A stretch of DNA of 64,000 nucleotides from Adineta ricciae. Its lineage: Eukaryota; Rotifera; Eurotatoria; Adinetida; Adinetidae. A program made the translations under genes and the position numbers. The stretch covers positions 1 through 64,000 of the forward strand of contig CAJNOJ010000381.1 in NCBI GenBank assembly GCA_905250025.1, in the 5' to 3' direction. Of this stretch, positions 46,696 through 58,561 are shown piece after piece (positions within the stretch are counted from its first letter, which is position 1; each line of letters begins with the position of its first letter). The notes below the pieces were generated by a model. It was not told where the DNA came from, searched no databases, and was given only the letters and a program-made list of their open reading frames with translations.

Positions 46696-49392
46696 ATGTT
46701 GAATTATATTTTTGTGACTAATGTTCGTCGAAATCTTCACTCTGTCAGTATGTATTTCAGATTTATTGTACCTATGTCGCAAATAATAACACCAAAGAAA
46801 GAAAATGAACATGATTTTCTTGTCGTGTGGTTACACGATGCAATGGACAACGATAATGAAGACTATCAAAACACACTTACACAACTTCGATGCATTACCA
46901 CCGAAATCCATTCGTTCATCGATAGTGATCAGTGCATAGAATTCATTCTTGATGATACTGCTGACACGAAAGTATATCTGATCGTTTCCGTACAATCTGT
47001 TCAGCATTTTGTACCATGCATTCATGATATCTCACAAATCGAATCGATCTTCATCTTGTGCAACACTCATAGTCATAGTCCAGATGAACAATGGATGAAC
47101 AAATGGTTCAAAGTAAAAGGTGTCTACACAGATATCGTAGATATTTGTCGACAAATAGTGCATCAGTATGAATACTGCACCATGTCTCTGAGTTTTGTTT
47201 CTCCTACTAGAGGATTAGATCAGTTAGATCCATCATTTATGTACACACAAATCATCAAAGAAATACTTCTCACCATCAAATTTGAGGATAAACACATCAA
47301 GGAATTCGTTAATTATTATTGTGATGCATTTGTAAATAACGAAACCGATCGGAATAAGGTGAAACAATTGGAAAAGAAATACCATCAGGAGTCGCCGATT
47401 TGGTGGTATACAACCGAGAGATTTCTATATGGAATGCTGAATCGTGCATTACGAGTGATGGACGGTGAAGTGATCACGTTGATGGGTTTTTTCATCAATG
47501 ATCTTCATCGACACATTGATCAATTACACAAAAAACAATTTGACAATGGTTCTACCGTTGAAAACTTCACAGTTTGTCGTGGTCAAGGTTTGACAAAGAG
47601 AGATTTTGATGAATTGGTGAAGTCAAAGGGCGGACTGATGTCATTCAATAATTTCTTGTCTACTAGTAGAAACATTGATGTCTCTTTACTTTTCGCTTCA
47701 GCGAATGGAATGAACGAGAACATCGTAAGCGTTCTTTTCGTCATGGAAATCGATCCTCAACGGTCGACGGTAGTGTTTGCTTCGATTCGAGACATCAGTC
47801 AGTTTCCACAGGAAGATGAAATACTCTTTTCCATGCACAGCATCTTTCGTATACACGATATCAAGCCAATGGAAGGGAATACAAAAGTGCATCAAGTGGA
47901 TTTGTCATTGACGAGCGACAATGATGAGGAATTGTGTACACTTACCGAACAAGTTCGTGAAGAAAGCTTCCCAAATGCAGAAGGCTGGTTCAGACTGGGC
48001 TTAGTACTAGCTCAAATGAAACAGTGTAATACAGCTGAGCGCATATACCGGGCTCTAGCTGATCAAAATCCTGAACTTGAACATGAGGCATTCATTAACA
48101 ACCAACTCGGCTTGATAAAACACAATCAAGGACAGTATGAGCAGGCACTTGTAGTTTTTCAGAAATCTTTGAATATGTTACAAAGACTATTTCCTCACAA
48201 TCATTCTAATATCGCTTCATCTTACAACAACATTGCTTTAGTCTATGCTGACATGGGAGATTATCCAAAAGCACTTTCGGCATTTGAAAAAATTCTTAAA
48301 ATTCAACTACAATCACTTCCTCCTGACCATCTTGACATTGCTACCTTCCACAACAATATTGGTACTATGTGTAAAAACATGAGTAATTATCCCAAAGCCT
48401 TTTCATCACATCAGCAAGCTCTCCATATTCGACAACAATCGCTTCCTCCCAATCATCCGGACATAGCTGATTCGTACAATAACATTGGTAACGTGTATGC
48501 CGCTATAGGTGATTATCTAAAAGCACTTTCATCATACCGGCAAGCTCTTGAAATTTACCAACAATCACAACTTCCCAATCATCCGGACATTGCTAAATCG
48601 TATAATAACATTGGCAGTATATATAAAAATATGGGAGTTTACAATAAAGCACTTGAATCACATGAAGAAGCGCTCAAAATCCGACAGAAATCCCTGCCTT
48701 CCAATCATCTTGATATTGCCACATCGTATAACAACATTGGCAATGTATATATAGACATAGGCGATTATCCGAAAGCTCTCTCATCACATCAAAAAGCGCT
48801 GACTATTTGCAAACAATCACTTCCTTCTAATCATCCTTATATCTCTGATTCATACGATAGCATCGGTAATATATATTCTAATATGGGTGATTATCCAGAA
48901 GCACTCTCATCATATAAACAAGCGCTTGAAATCCAACAGAAATCACTTTCTTTGGACCATCCTCATATTTCCGCATCGTACAACAACATTGGTAATGCAT
49001 ATAAAGACATGGGCGACTATCCAAAAGCCATCTTATTCCATGAACAAGCTCTTAAACTTCGACAGCAATCACTTTCCCCCAATCATTCTGACATCGCTGA
49101 TTCGTACAATAACATTGCAGTAGTGTACTCTGCTTTGGGTGATTATTCAAAAGCACTTGAATTATTTAAAAAATCCCTCAAAATCTGTCAACAATCACTC
49201 CCTTCCAATCATCTGGATACTGCTTCGTCCTACAACAATGTCGGTGCTGTGTATTTCGACATGGGTGACTATTCGAATGCCTATTTACATTATATGAGGG
49301 CCCTTCAAATTGGTCAGACAGCACTACCACCAACGCATCCTCATCTACAAATATACATAAGAAACGTCGACGAAGCAAGAAACAGATTGTGA
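46696..49392 (+). CDS. R-S-E ADP-ribosyltransferase with ten TPRs
   Basis: Up to 898 aa. The ATG at 46774 (MSQIITPKKENEHD) is an alternative start and the upstream 26 residues may be intronic (TATTTCAG just before). An N-terminal domain of about 150 residues precedes the ART fold: catalytic Arg295 (VCRGQGL), SFNNFLSTS (316-324) and ExE (EDE, 373-375) complete the R-S-E triad of arginine-type mono-ADP-ribosyltransferases. Ten 42-residue kinesin-light-chain-like TPRs follow, each SYNNIGxxYxxMGDYxKAL...HPDIA. ART-TPR proteins are strongly expanded in rotifers. The substrate is unknown. TPRs probably recruit partners. No signal peptide, so it is presumably cytosolic. Confidence 0.85.
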   Translation: MLNYIFVTNVRRNLHSVSMYFRFIVPMSQIITPKKENEHDFLVVWLHDAMDNDNEDYQNTLTQLRCITTEIHSFIDSDQCIEFILDDTADTKVYLIVSVQSVQHFVPCIHDISQIESIFILCNTHSHSPDEQWMNKWFKVKGVYTDIVDICRQIVHQYEYCTMSLSFVSPTRGLDQLDPSFMYTQIIKEILLTIKFEDKHIKEFVNYYCDAFVNNETDRNKVKQLEKKYHQESPIWWYTTERFLYGMLNRALRVMDGEVITLMGFFINDLHRHIDQLHKKQFDNGSTVENFTVCRGQGLTKRDFDELVKSKGGLMSFNNFLSTSRNIDVSLLFASANGMNENIVSVLFVMEIDPQRSTVVFASIRDISQFPQEDEILFSMHSIFRIHDIKPMEGNTKVHQVDLSLTSDNDEELCTLTEQVREESFPNAEGWFRLGLVLAQMKQCNTAERIYRALADQNPELEHEAFINNQLGLIKHNQGQYEQALVVFQKSLNMLQRLFPHNHSNIASSYNNIALVYADMGDYPKALSAFEKILKIQLQSLPPDHLDIATFHNNIGTMCKNMSNYPKAFSSHQQALHIRQQSLPPNHPDIADSYNNIGNVYAAIGDYLKALSSYRQALEIYQQSQLPNHPDIAKSYNNIGSIYKNMGVYNKALESHEEALKIRQKSLPSNHLDIATSYNNIGNVYIDIGDYPKALSSHQKALTICKQSLPSNHPYISDSYDSIGNIYSNMGDYPEALSSYKQALEIQQKSLSLDHPHISASYNNIGNAYKDMGDYPKAILFHEQALKLRQQSLSPNHSDIADSYNNIAVVYSALGDYSKALELFKKSLKICQQSLPSNHLDTASSYNNVGAVYFDMGDYSNAYLHYMRALQIGQTALPPTHPHLQIYIRNVDEARNRL
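48090..49353. repeat. 126-bp tandem coding repeat array (ten TPR units)
   Basis: Ten consecutive 126-bp units encode the TPRs, with recurring TACAA(C/T)AACATTGG and CAATCACTTCC. All units have equal length, so copy number can change without breaking the frame. Confidence 0.8.
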
Positions 49393-50320
49393 TTTGTGTT
49401 CGGCTTCTTCTATGAAGAATAGAATGGCATAGTGTTTCGATGGAAGCAGTAGTAAATTCAGTTGAAGTGAAGGTTGGGACGACTTTATCAACGATTGGCA
49501 GTACAGTAGATATTGACTTTTGACGAAATATCGTTTTTATAGGAATGAGCTTCTGTTCGTGAATTTTACAATAAATCGTAATGCTTGATTTTTTCAGATA
49601 TATCAGTACTACTATGTTTGATACACGTACGTGCTGATGAATATAACTACTCTAATTCTTTATATTGCGTAGATATGTCAGTTAGATTGGAACGCACACT
49701 GAAACGAATCGACTCCTGAAAGTCGTATCATGCTCAAAGGCATCCTATGTACTCTTATATTCACAGGAATCCGGCAAAACTCGACAGGTTACTGTTCGGT
49801 CATCTAGAGATTCTGATTTATTCCGATGTCAGAATTCGTTGGTTAGAATTATGGCGAATTTTCTCGAGGTTCTGTTTGGAATTATGCAGGACTCACCTCG
49901 GAGTAGCATCAAGGGCGGATTCCAGGAGCTAAGCTCTCAGATTTTTTCAAAATTCTCAATAAAAGTTTATGATTTTCTCACAAATAAACAGGATTTCAAG
50001 GACTGAGGCCCCCTAAACCGAAAATCTTGGCGTCGCCTTCAGACTCACCGGATCCAATGTACTAATTTTGACTTCGAATAGATGAGTTGTCAATGTATCG
50101 AATTAAAACTATATCCAAGTCCTAGTATATATGAAACTTCTTGTACTCGGTTTTCTATTTTATGTTCGAACTCGAACTAAATATTTAGCAGAAAAATTTT
50201 TCTTTTTATTCTATCGTTTTATTAAATATTACATCAAGTATGACTTCGTCCAATATAAAAAAAAAAGTTTCATGAATAGCTATACGCTTGTTCACTGAAT
50301 GAACTTGTCCTTCTGTTGAT
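49393..50320. other. intergenic, nothing recognised
   Basis: 3' flanks of the ART-TPR and SDR genes. The segment 49770-49950 is somewhat GC-richer, with GGAATCCGGC and CGGAGTAGC, and may be a degraded repeat. I cannot name it. Confidence 0.4.
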
Positions 50321-50323
50321 CGC

Positions 50324-51997
50324 TTAAGTTACCAAGTAACCACCATCAATGGGTAAACAAGCACCAGTGATCATTGAACTCTTATCAGAGAGCAGAAAGA
50401 TTATTGGTTCAACCACTTCATGTATTTCTAGAAATCATCAAATATTTGCATAAATATATATGATACACAACGCTGCTTTCAGTTTTTACTCCCCCGGACC
50501 GTCTTTTTACATTTGTTACTATAATCTGTGTTCTTTTTCTTTCTCTACATGTTGTATTCTATTCTTCATTAATATGTCTTATCAAAAGTGGTGTTCTTAT
50601 CGTTTATACACTGTCGAAGCTATACCTTTGATCGACACTGTTTTTCTTTTTCTATTTTTTTGCCGTCTCTATACTAAAAGAAGAATGTCACACACAAATG
50701 TATTTTGCATTACCTGCAAATCGACCCAAAGGTGTTTTAGCAAGTAATGGTGCCGATTGTTGCTGATTTTCCCATCCAGCTAGTAGATGTATAATTAGAA
50801 GGATTCAAATTTAAGGATAAACATATTTATACCTGCTTTGCCCATATCAGTGAGTACGACTGTTGGTTGAACGCTATTCACTCGAATCTATGTATAAGCC
50901 AACTTACAGAAATAAACTATTCTTTCATCTTTTTGCATACTTGATATGGACCAAGTTCACCCGCCATATTACGTGTAAATGCATCCATGCAAGCTTTTGT
51001 TCCAGAATATATCATGAACTTTTTGGCAGCAATCTCGGAAGCGATACTGGACACATTGACTACACTACCAGGCATACTGCGACTTATTAAATCTTTAGTT
51101 ATTTCCTATAAATTACAAATGTATCGAAATACAAGCAACTGTTTGAACATGAAAACACTATTTGAAAGGTGATATCTTTTTCGAAGCAAGTGCATTTTGG
51201 TTAAATAATCTAAGGAGTTCTTATTTGATAGCAAATTCAAGAAAACTAATTGAATTAATTGTCATTTGTTCGTTTCTAGTTTACCTGAGTCATACTGATG
51301 ACTGAACGCACATTTGTTTGAAATGATCTACAAATACGATACTTATGATCGACTAATAATTCACTATCAATAATACAAACTCGTCAAAATCTTCTCGCTT
51401 AATATTAAGAAAATCATTGAGCATCAATATTCCGGCGTTGTTCACCAAGAGTTGGATAGGTAAATAAGGTTTAATTGCAGTTTTAGTTGCAGTCCAATTT
51501 TTAACATCCACTGCTACAGGAACAATGTTTTGGTGCTAGAAACATAAAAGTAAATATTATTTTCCAAACAAAGATATAATAGATGCCGTTTTACTTCTTT
51601 GGCTAGATCTATAAGATAGTCTTCTGTTCTACCGATGGCAATAACGCGACAGCCTAGTTGAGCAAGACGAACTGCGATAGCTCGTCCAATACCTATCAAT
51701 GATAAAATCCTGTGTTTATGGTTCGTCAGATTACTCAGTGTTACCTCTTCCTGCTCCTGTAACACAAGCCGTTTTATTTTCAAAGAAGTTACGCTCATCC
51801 AGGTTCGAATGGCTATCAAGATGCTCGTCAGTTACTGTTTTCGACGATGTCACGGTGGGCGTTAATTCACGCTTGGATGAAGTTACAGTTTTGGATGAAC
51901 TTTTGACAAATAGGTTTGTTGAAACTGGGTGATGATTCGCTTGACTATTGCTACGATGTTGTGAGTCGTTTGCCGATTGTATCAAACTTGGAAACAT
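50324..51997 (-). CDS. short-chain dehydrogenase/reductase, L-xylulose reductase/carbonyl reductase-like
   Basis: About eight exons join in frame from 51997 to the stop at 50324. A Ser/Thr-rich extension of about 75 residues precedes the NAD(P) site TGAGRGIG (split by an intron at 51745). Then come IAIGRTEDYL, NNAGIL, the catalytic VSS and YSGTK pair, [43 protein letters not shown] and the terminal PIDGG. The order and wording of the last motifs match DCXR-type SDRs closely. Family activity: NADPH-dependent reduction of L-xylulose, diacetyl and other carbonyls. One intron is about 170 nt and another about 250 nt; the rest are near 50. It lies beside the methyltransferase and the CDPS-P450 gene, where a reductase or dehydrogenase tailoring role is possible. 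Confidence 0.82.
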
Positions 51998-52343
51998 GGT
52001 CTAAAATATCAATGGAACTAAACCAATTGTTGATCTCGTATATATATATATACGTTACAAATTTCCAGCAAGAATTCTTCTGGAAGAAAAGAAAACTTTT
52101 TTTCCCTTTTCTACTCTTATCGAAAAAGATTATTAATCTGATGGTGTCATGTATTATTAATGCGCAGCACGAATTTAAAAGCAAATAGGCAACTCGGAAG
52201 TGGATGAGTCAAACTTGTCTTAAGTATTATATACAGACATGTATGTTGGAAAAAACATTTATTAACTGTGCTATATCCACTTTTATAAAACCTCATATTC
52301 ATTTCACATACACGCATTTTTTGACGAATCGTTCAATCAATTC

Positions 52344-53203
52344 ATGGCGCAATACGACAATTGTGCTGCTGATTACGTCTTGGCAAAGAAAGACAGCTTT
52401 CGTGTCGACGTTGAATATTTCACATTTCTTCATCGTATGCTTTTACCAGTTTTTCAGCAACAAAATGCCAATGTGCAACAAGATCAATTGCTAGCTGGAA
52501 AACGTGTTCTTGATCTTGCCTGTGGTGATGGCCATTATACACGTAAGTGCGAATTAAACAAAGTTGAAAGGTATATGAATAATTCAAATCTCGTTCTGCT
52601 TTAGGCAAATTAAAAGAACATCTCGGTGCGTCCGAAGTTGTTGGTGTTGATATTAGTCAAGCTATGATTGATATTGCACGGGCTAAAGAACAAGCTCAAC
52701 CGCTTGGAATTATTTATGAAGTAGCTGATGTTCAATCGCTTTCTTCACCAGCAGTTAAATATGATGTAATTACAGCTTTTTATTTACTGAATTTTGCTCG
52801 AACAAATGAAGAGCTAAAACGAATGGTGACTGCCACCAGCAACAATTTGGCTGATGGACAAACATTCTTTGCTATTATAACGAATGTTTGTGGTGATGAA
52901 AGTACATACAACAATGAAAAACATCGCAAATATGCATTCATGCGTGAAGCTAAGCTGAAAAATGGCTTCCTTTCCGATGGTGATGAAGTGAAATACACAC
53001 ATTTCAATGATAGAGATAAAACTTCATTTTCATATATAACTTATTATCTTTCGCCAAAAACATATGAACAAGTGTTTAAAGAAGCTGGCTTCAAGACATT
53101 TCAGTGGGTGCCATTTGAAAGTGATCCTAAAGTTGAAGATCGAGCCTTCTACGATGATTTTGTTCAATATGCACCAGCGATTGGAATCATCGCATCAAAA
53201 TAA
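52344..53203 (+). CDS. class I SAM-dependent methyltransferase
   Basis: Exons 52344-52542 and 52605-53203 (62-nt phase-1 intron) give 265 aa. It shows motif I VLDLACGDGHYTR, the acidic post-I VVGVDIS, motif II-like VADVQSL and YDVITAFYLLNFA, and a C-terminal substrate-binding part. The N-terminus YDNCAADYVLAKKDSFR is typical of small-molecule methyltransferases that I associate with bacterial and fungal secondary-metabolite clusters. No signal peptide. It is transcribed divergently from the SDR, whose ATGs lie 347 nt apart, so a shared promoter region is possible. Substrate unknown. Confidence 0.82.
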
Positions 53204-53209
53204 CTAAAC

Positions 53210-53780
53210 TTATACATAAAATAATCAATTTTAAACACGAATAAACTGATTGTTTCTCTCGATATTTGTTTTTGTTTTAAAAATATCTCAAGAAAATATG
53301 TACTCAATAAATTCTAAACGAATAAAATAATACAATACATTCAAGTTGAACAATGCCCATTGTATAGATTACTTTACTTCCGTCCTTGAGAACAAATGTA
53401 ACTATGCAGTTTTGTAAGAAAATCGTTTTAAACGTGAGAGTAGTTCAAAGTAACTATTTTCCGTTTCTAAGTAAACTCAACAAACTACAGGCACCTTGTA
53501 TCAATATTTACGTCAAACTATTCTCTTTTTTTTACATATCTTGCTGCATGGCAGTATTGACACGAAGATAACGATAAGATGTTCTAAAACTGGATATCGA
53601 CACATGTTATATTGCAAAAAAAATCTTAAGTCACGAGAAAACGTTTTAGGAAGTAAAGTATGATTTATTTTGTAATTTTATGTTAAAGAGTACGTGAAAA
53701 GCGCTGTGGGTATGCGCCTATATGTTCTTGTATTTTATTTCTTTTATAGTCAAAATAAAGAAGAAAGTAAAAAGCTTTTT
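53210..53780. other. intergenic, nothing recognised
   Basis: AT-rich 3' flanks with several AATAAA-type signals (about 53241, 53307, 53755). Confidence 0.5.
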
Positions 53781-53781
53781 T

Positions 53782-54526
53782 TTATGTTGATTGCTTGGCT
53801 AAATATTCTTTAGCACGTTGCCCTACAAATTGTCGGCCAGGATTGTTCTCTTCTCCATTGCTATTAATCCATTCGTCAGGCTTGAATAAATCAAAAAGAC
53901 CAACACGAATAAGAACAGGCACACATCGTTCAAGTTCAATTCGAGCTTCATCATCTTTTTTGTTTTCTCCCTTATTGAATCGTTCAATATTTTTTAGCAT
54001 TGCAGCAACAGTACCCGATTGCACTGAGCTACCGTCTTTTAGTTGAATAGCAGGTAACGAAGCGCCATCGGCAACATTCAAAATACGACAATAGGTCGCT
54101 GCTACATTATCATTTGCAGTTGAATCATCTATGAAAGAAAGTCAAGAATAGTTTTCGTCAGCAATCATATAATATTTATGAGAATAATCGTTCATACAGA
54201 ATCCGACAAATGTTATAAGTGCTTAAGGCTATAATAGAATACAGCTGAAAGCGATATTCATAAAATTTGTAGTAGCTGACTTGAATTTTACTTATGCAAT
54301 CCAACACATATGCGTGGTCAACAATTCTATAGGATTATGTAAGATGATCGGTAGCGGGATCCAACGAGATCGAGAGTGTCGATACATCTTTAGTAATCGG
54401 ATTCCTTATCGGATTTGTGGAACTGAGTTTCTAGATAGCAAATCTTTTCTTACCAGAATTACTTGGAGTACTCTGTAGATTATTATTCATCGTTGTATCT
54501 TCGGAATTGTTCGTTATGTGAGCCAT
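53782..54526 (-). CDS. 139-aa conserved-looking protein, function unknown
   Basis: Exons 54526-54454 and 54128-53782 with a 325-nt intron (phase 1). After a polar N-terminus (MAHITNNSEDTT) comes a compact domain with LPAIQLKDG, VQSGTVAAMLKNIERFNKGE, VPVLIRVGLFDLFKPDEW and NPGRQFVGQRAKEYL. I have the impression that small proteins of this type occur in bacteria and fungi, but cannot name the family or confirm it. No catalytic motif or membrane segment. The intron is long for this window. It sits between the methyltransferase and the CDPS-P450 gene, so it may be part of the same acquired locus. Confidence 0.65.
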
Positions 54527-54954
54527 GATAATTTGTTTGTTAATGTGAATACTGAATTTTTCACAATGTCTTTATGGTTGCAGTTTAAATTGGCATTTTC
54601 CAAGCAAGACAACCATGGTGGGCGTAATGGTGCCTATTCTTCTGCAAATAGTCAATGAGTAATTATATATTATATCTCACTTCCAATGAATAATTCGCCT
54701 ACTTTTATAAAAAGGACAAAAACAAAAATGACCTACTTCCGCATCAGAAAAATGACCTTACTCATTCTTATTACGTCTTCATGTCAGCTTTTACCCACAA
54801 CTCTTATTTGCTAACAATGACGTAAAAGACTTTGGAAATTTTTTTCCTACTTCAAAGATGAAACATACTTGGAAACTTTAATCGTCGTACTATGCCAAAA
54901 AACTATAAATTAGTTTTCGTTTGCAAGTTTTTTCGTTTAAAAGAGTCTTTTAAC

Positions 54955-57646
54955 ATGTCTGAATCCGATTATCAAGAAATTCCCAATCGTCCGTGGCAAA
55001 AATCGACACTTATCGAGCAAAACAATAAGAACGATCATGTAATTATTACAATCAGTCCGTCTCAATTCCGTTCACTATTATCATCACCTAATGCTAGTAT
55101 GGCTTTGGCTCGTCACATTGTCAGTTATGTTCTTCATCAAATCTCCGTATCAGATATTATTATTCTCATTGCTGATGAAATTCAAAAATACAATGTTGCA
55201 GTATTTGAACATAAAAATGCACAAAGTTCTCTTAAAACAGCCAAAGCACAAGGGGAAAAAATATCTAGTTTATTTTCCCGAGTACGTGCTGACCTATCAC
55301 TGGATGATTCTCAAAAAATAAAAATCATACACTGGGAAGATATGGTTTCATCAAGTAATTACGATGCACGTGTTCAACATATCCGTCAATATATCGACAA
55401 TAATCAATCCCAATGCATTCCATTGATTGACGTGGTAAAATACATATGATTTAGTTCGATCTAGATACGATTTTATATCATCATTATTTTTAGGTGTGTA
55501 ATGAATACGCTCGAGCACGTAATCCGAACAAGAACCTCAAGCAGAAAAATCTTTTTTTCTTGCGTGAGTATGTAATGCATGAATTACCTGCATTACTCGA
55601 TGGAATTGAATATGGAGGAAATACATACAAATTTATGCTTCATCCAGTGTTGAAAACGAACAGTTACAACGGATATGATCAGCGTGAAGCAATGGTCAAT
55701 TTACTTAACTATATGCGAGAATATTATTTACCGTCAACTGAAAATCCAACTTTGATTTGCCATATCTTTGACATCGAGTTTTCAAATGCATTGATTGCTA
55801 CCAATGACGAATCACAAACTGATCCATCAGATTCTTCAACAACAACTCAATCTGATTTAGATTGTGAGCGACCAGAAACATCGAACACATCGATCCAAAA
55901 CATCGACATCATTTCTGGTCATCTATGGTTAACCTTAATTATGCTGGTAAATGATTGCTTTTCATATTAATTCTCATTTCTTGTTTTCTATCGATTTAGT
56001 TAGCAATATTATTTATTAATCGCTTCTGGTTACCCATATTTTGCGTCAGTGTGGCTACCTGTAGTCTGTTATATCTTTATATGTTATTAATACAACAAAT
56101 ATCAAAACGTGGGCAATGGCTGTCAACTTCAACTGAGCAATCGATTTTGGGTACCGACTATTGTTCATTTTTTGGAGATTTACCGGCTATTCAAGAGTGT
56201 CAAAATGGCTATTTTTTATACAATTTGCGAATTGAGTTAGGCCGTCCCCGTGCATATCGAATTTGGATGGGCCCAGAACCGGCTTTGATGTTAGCTCATC
56301 CTCAATCGGTTAAAGACTTCTGGGAACAACATAAAGAGAAAGAAGTTGAACGCGATGTTCATCTTGGCTGGCCATTAGAAATGCTTATGAGTCATGGTGT
56401 AGGATTTCGTTCCATGGATGATCGAAGTCGAATTACAAAATATTTTCACAACTGTTTTGGATCGAGTCAAGTTCGATGCTTTGATAAACACTTAGAAACA
56501 ACAATTATGAATTGGTTTCATCAATCTAATGATTTGACTTCTTTAAATTATAAAGACATCAAATATTTAGCACATGATGCAGGTGTACATCTATTTCTCG
56601 GCCCAATTGGCTTTGATCATTTAAATGAACTACACTCGTTAGTTGATCAACTTGGAGAATTAATGACAGAAGCGTTTGATGCTCGATGGACTAATTTACC
56701 TGTTATTGGCTATTATTTCTTACCAAGATCTTATAAATTAAGAAAACGTATTCGTCGATTTAATCAACAAATTCGAAATGTTCTTTTGAAGGTAAGATCA
56801 GTTTGAGTATACAGAGAAAAAACAGAAATTTCGTCTCATGAATCATAAAACAAATGTATCTTTTTTCTTTTCCATTAGATTATCAATGCTTATCGTCTAA
56901 CTCCTGATAACGACGACGAAAACGAAAATATTTCTCTTTTAGCACGTTTTGCACGAGATGCTAATCCTTCAATTACATTTGATGAGTTAACTGACACAAT
57001 TGTAGAAGGTTTATTGGCACCAAACGACGGTACTGCTGGAACATTTATGTATACATTATTACTACTGGCAATGAATCCACATATTCAAAATAACGCCAGA
57101 GAAATGCTTCAAAATGCGCAAGGTAAATATTTGTTCATACGATAGCGTCAATATAATACATTTTTATTTGTTATAGATCTCACATTAAAATCTATCGAAA
57201 ATTTCAAATATTTGGATCAAATTCTAAATGAATGTCAACGTTTATTTCCTATTTTTATGTTTAATGTGCCTGAATTTGCAAGTCAAGAAATGACAGTCAG
57301 TGGTGTACGTATACCAAAAAATACTATGGTCATGTTAGATGTGATGTCATTGAATCGTAACGAGGAGACATGGGGACCAGATCCATTAAGTTTTCGTCCG
57401 GAGCGTTTCGATCCACCCGTTTCACCGATGACAATCAAATCTTATCATGGATTTGGTAATGGTCACTTTCGACGATGTCTTGGCCAATACATGATTAAGA
57501 GTTTACATAAACTCTTTCTTGTCCATCTTTTAACTCGAAAACAAGTACAACTACATACCAATATTGCAAGTATCAACGAAATCGAGAGATTTCGTTTGCC
57601 ATTTATTTACATCCCTAATCAATCAGTGAAACTTCTACAACTATAA
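54955..57646 (+). CDS. cyclodipeptide synthase-like domain fused through a membrane segment to cytochrome P450
   Basis: Exons 54955-55434, 55494-55946, 56000-56791, 56879-57122 and 57177-57646 join in frame into 812 aa (an ATG at 54892 would add 21). N-terminal half: ISPSQF (Ser36), SDIIILIADEIQKYN, and REYVMHELPALL, with Tyr186 and Glu190 at Y-x3-E spacing. Then His210-Pro211 lies 20 residues on, where XYP-type cyclodipeptide synthases have Tyr-Pro. These enzymes use two aminoacyl-tRNAs to make a diketopiperazine. Residues about 303-345 are hydrophobic (LWLTLIML then LAILFINRFWLPIF). The P450 part has an atypical I-helix (APNDGTAGT, 622-630), ExxR (675-678), FRPERF and the haem loop FGNGHFRRCLG with Cys757. 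That loop has one residue more than the canonical FxxGxRxCxG. No stop or start separates the halves. Confidence 0.72.
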
Positions 57647-57649
57647 TCA

Positions 57650-58555
57650 ACATAAGGGACATCTGTGAAACTTTTTGTTTTAATCTCGAAACTGCAAGTC
57701 GAGAAAATTATATATATATATGAATAAATAAATGAAATAATCAATTCAAAATACGAGCGATTATATAAACAAAATTGATATCTTTCGCAGAGAAAAGATT
57801 GACAAAGCCTTGAATTCACAGATAACATTTGCACACAGTATAGTTATCCAGATTTATATATCAGTAATGCATATGATTAATGAAATTTGCTCTTTTTTAA
57901 AGATGCTGGAGACTTGGACCTCGCGGGAAAATCGATGACAGTATGAACTAGCTGTAATCCATAGAACTTTTCAAGAAAAATCTATGTGCTCTAGCTAGCC
58001 GGAAAAACTCCATTAAATCACTAATCATTATGGACGAAGTAAACATCATCTTGTATATGAGCTTTTTAATTTCGTCACATAGGATTTATTTTTCTTAAAA
58101 ATCACATTCGTCAACACATTCTATAATAATTATACAAATTTAAGTTCAATCCTTTCATCCATTGCTGTGTTTCTTTTAACACTGTTTGAACTAGATTATA
58201 CTTAGACGACTGAAAAAATATTGACTGTGTATAATGAGAGAATAGAGCAACAAGGAGAAATTTGTGACATTCAAGCATCAAACGGTTTTTTCCTGTTTTT
58301 TTAGTCAACAGAAGGTGAAACTTTATTTGACTGAAAAGTAATGATTCACAGCTCCTATTATGGTAATCTTAATATTTTGAAACAAAAATCGAATACAATC
58401 ATTATAAATTAGTCATTGTTGGAAAAAACCAAACGGTACTCGTATAGTTCCGCGTATACATATGCATACATTTCTGAAATGTATTTATAAAAGGCATAAT
58501 CTCATTTTTTGCGTATCAAGTCACTTCCTTTTTGCATTCATCATCCACTGAAAAC
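57650..58555. other. intergenic, nothing recognised
   Basis: Contains a short (TA)n run near 57710 and AATAAATAAATG. No frame with coding character. Confidence 0.5.
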
Positions 58556-58561
58556 GATCAA

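Noticed and set aside
55494..55970. CDPS exon 2 as a separate gene ending at 55970
   Set aside because: A good donor at 55947 and acceptor at 55998 continue the frame into the P450. The unspliced stop is intronic, although an alternative unspliced product cannot be excluded.
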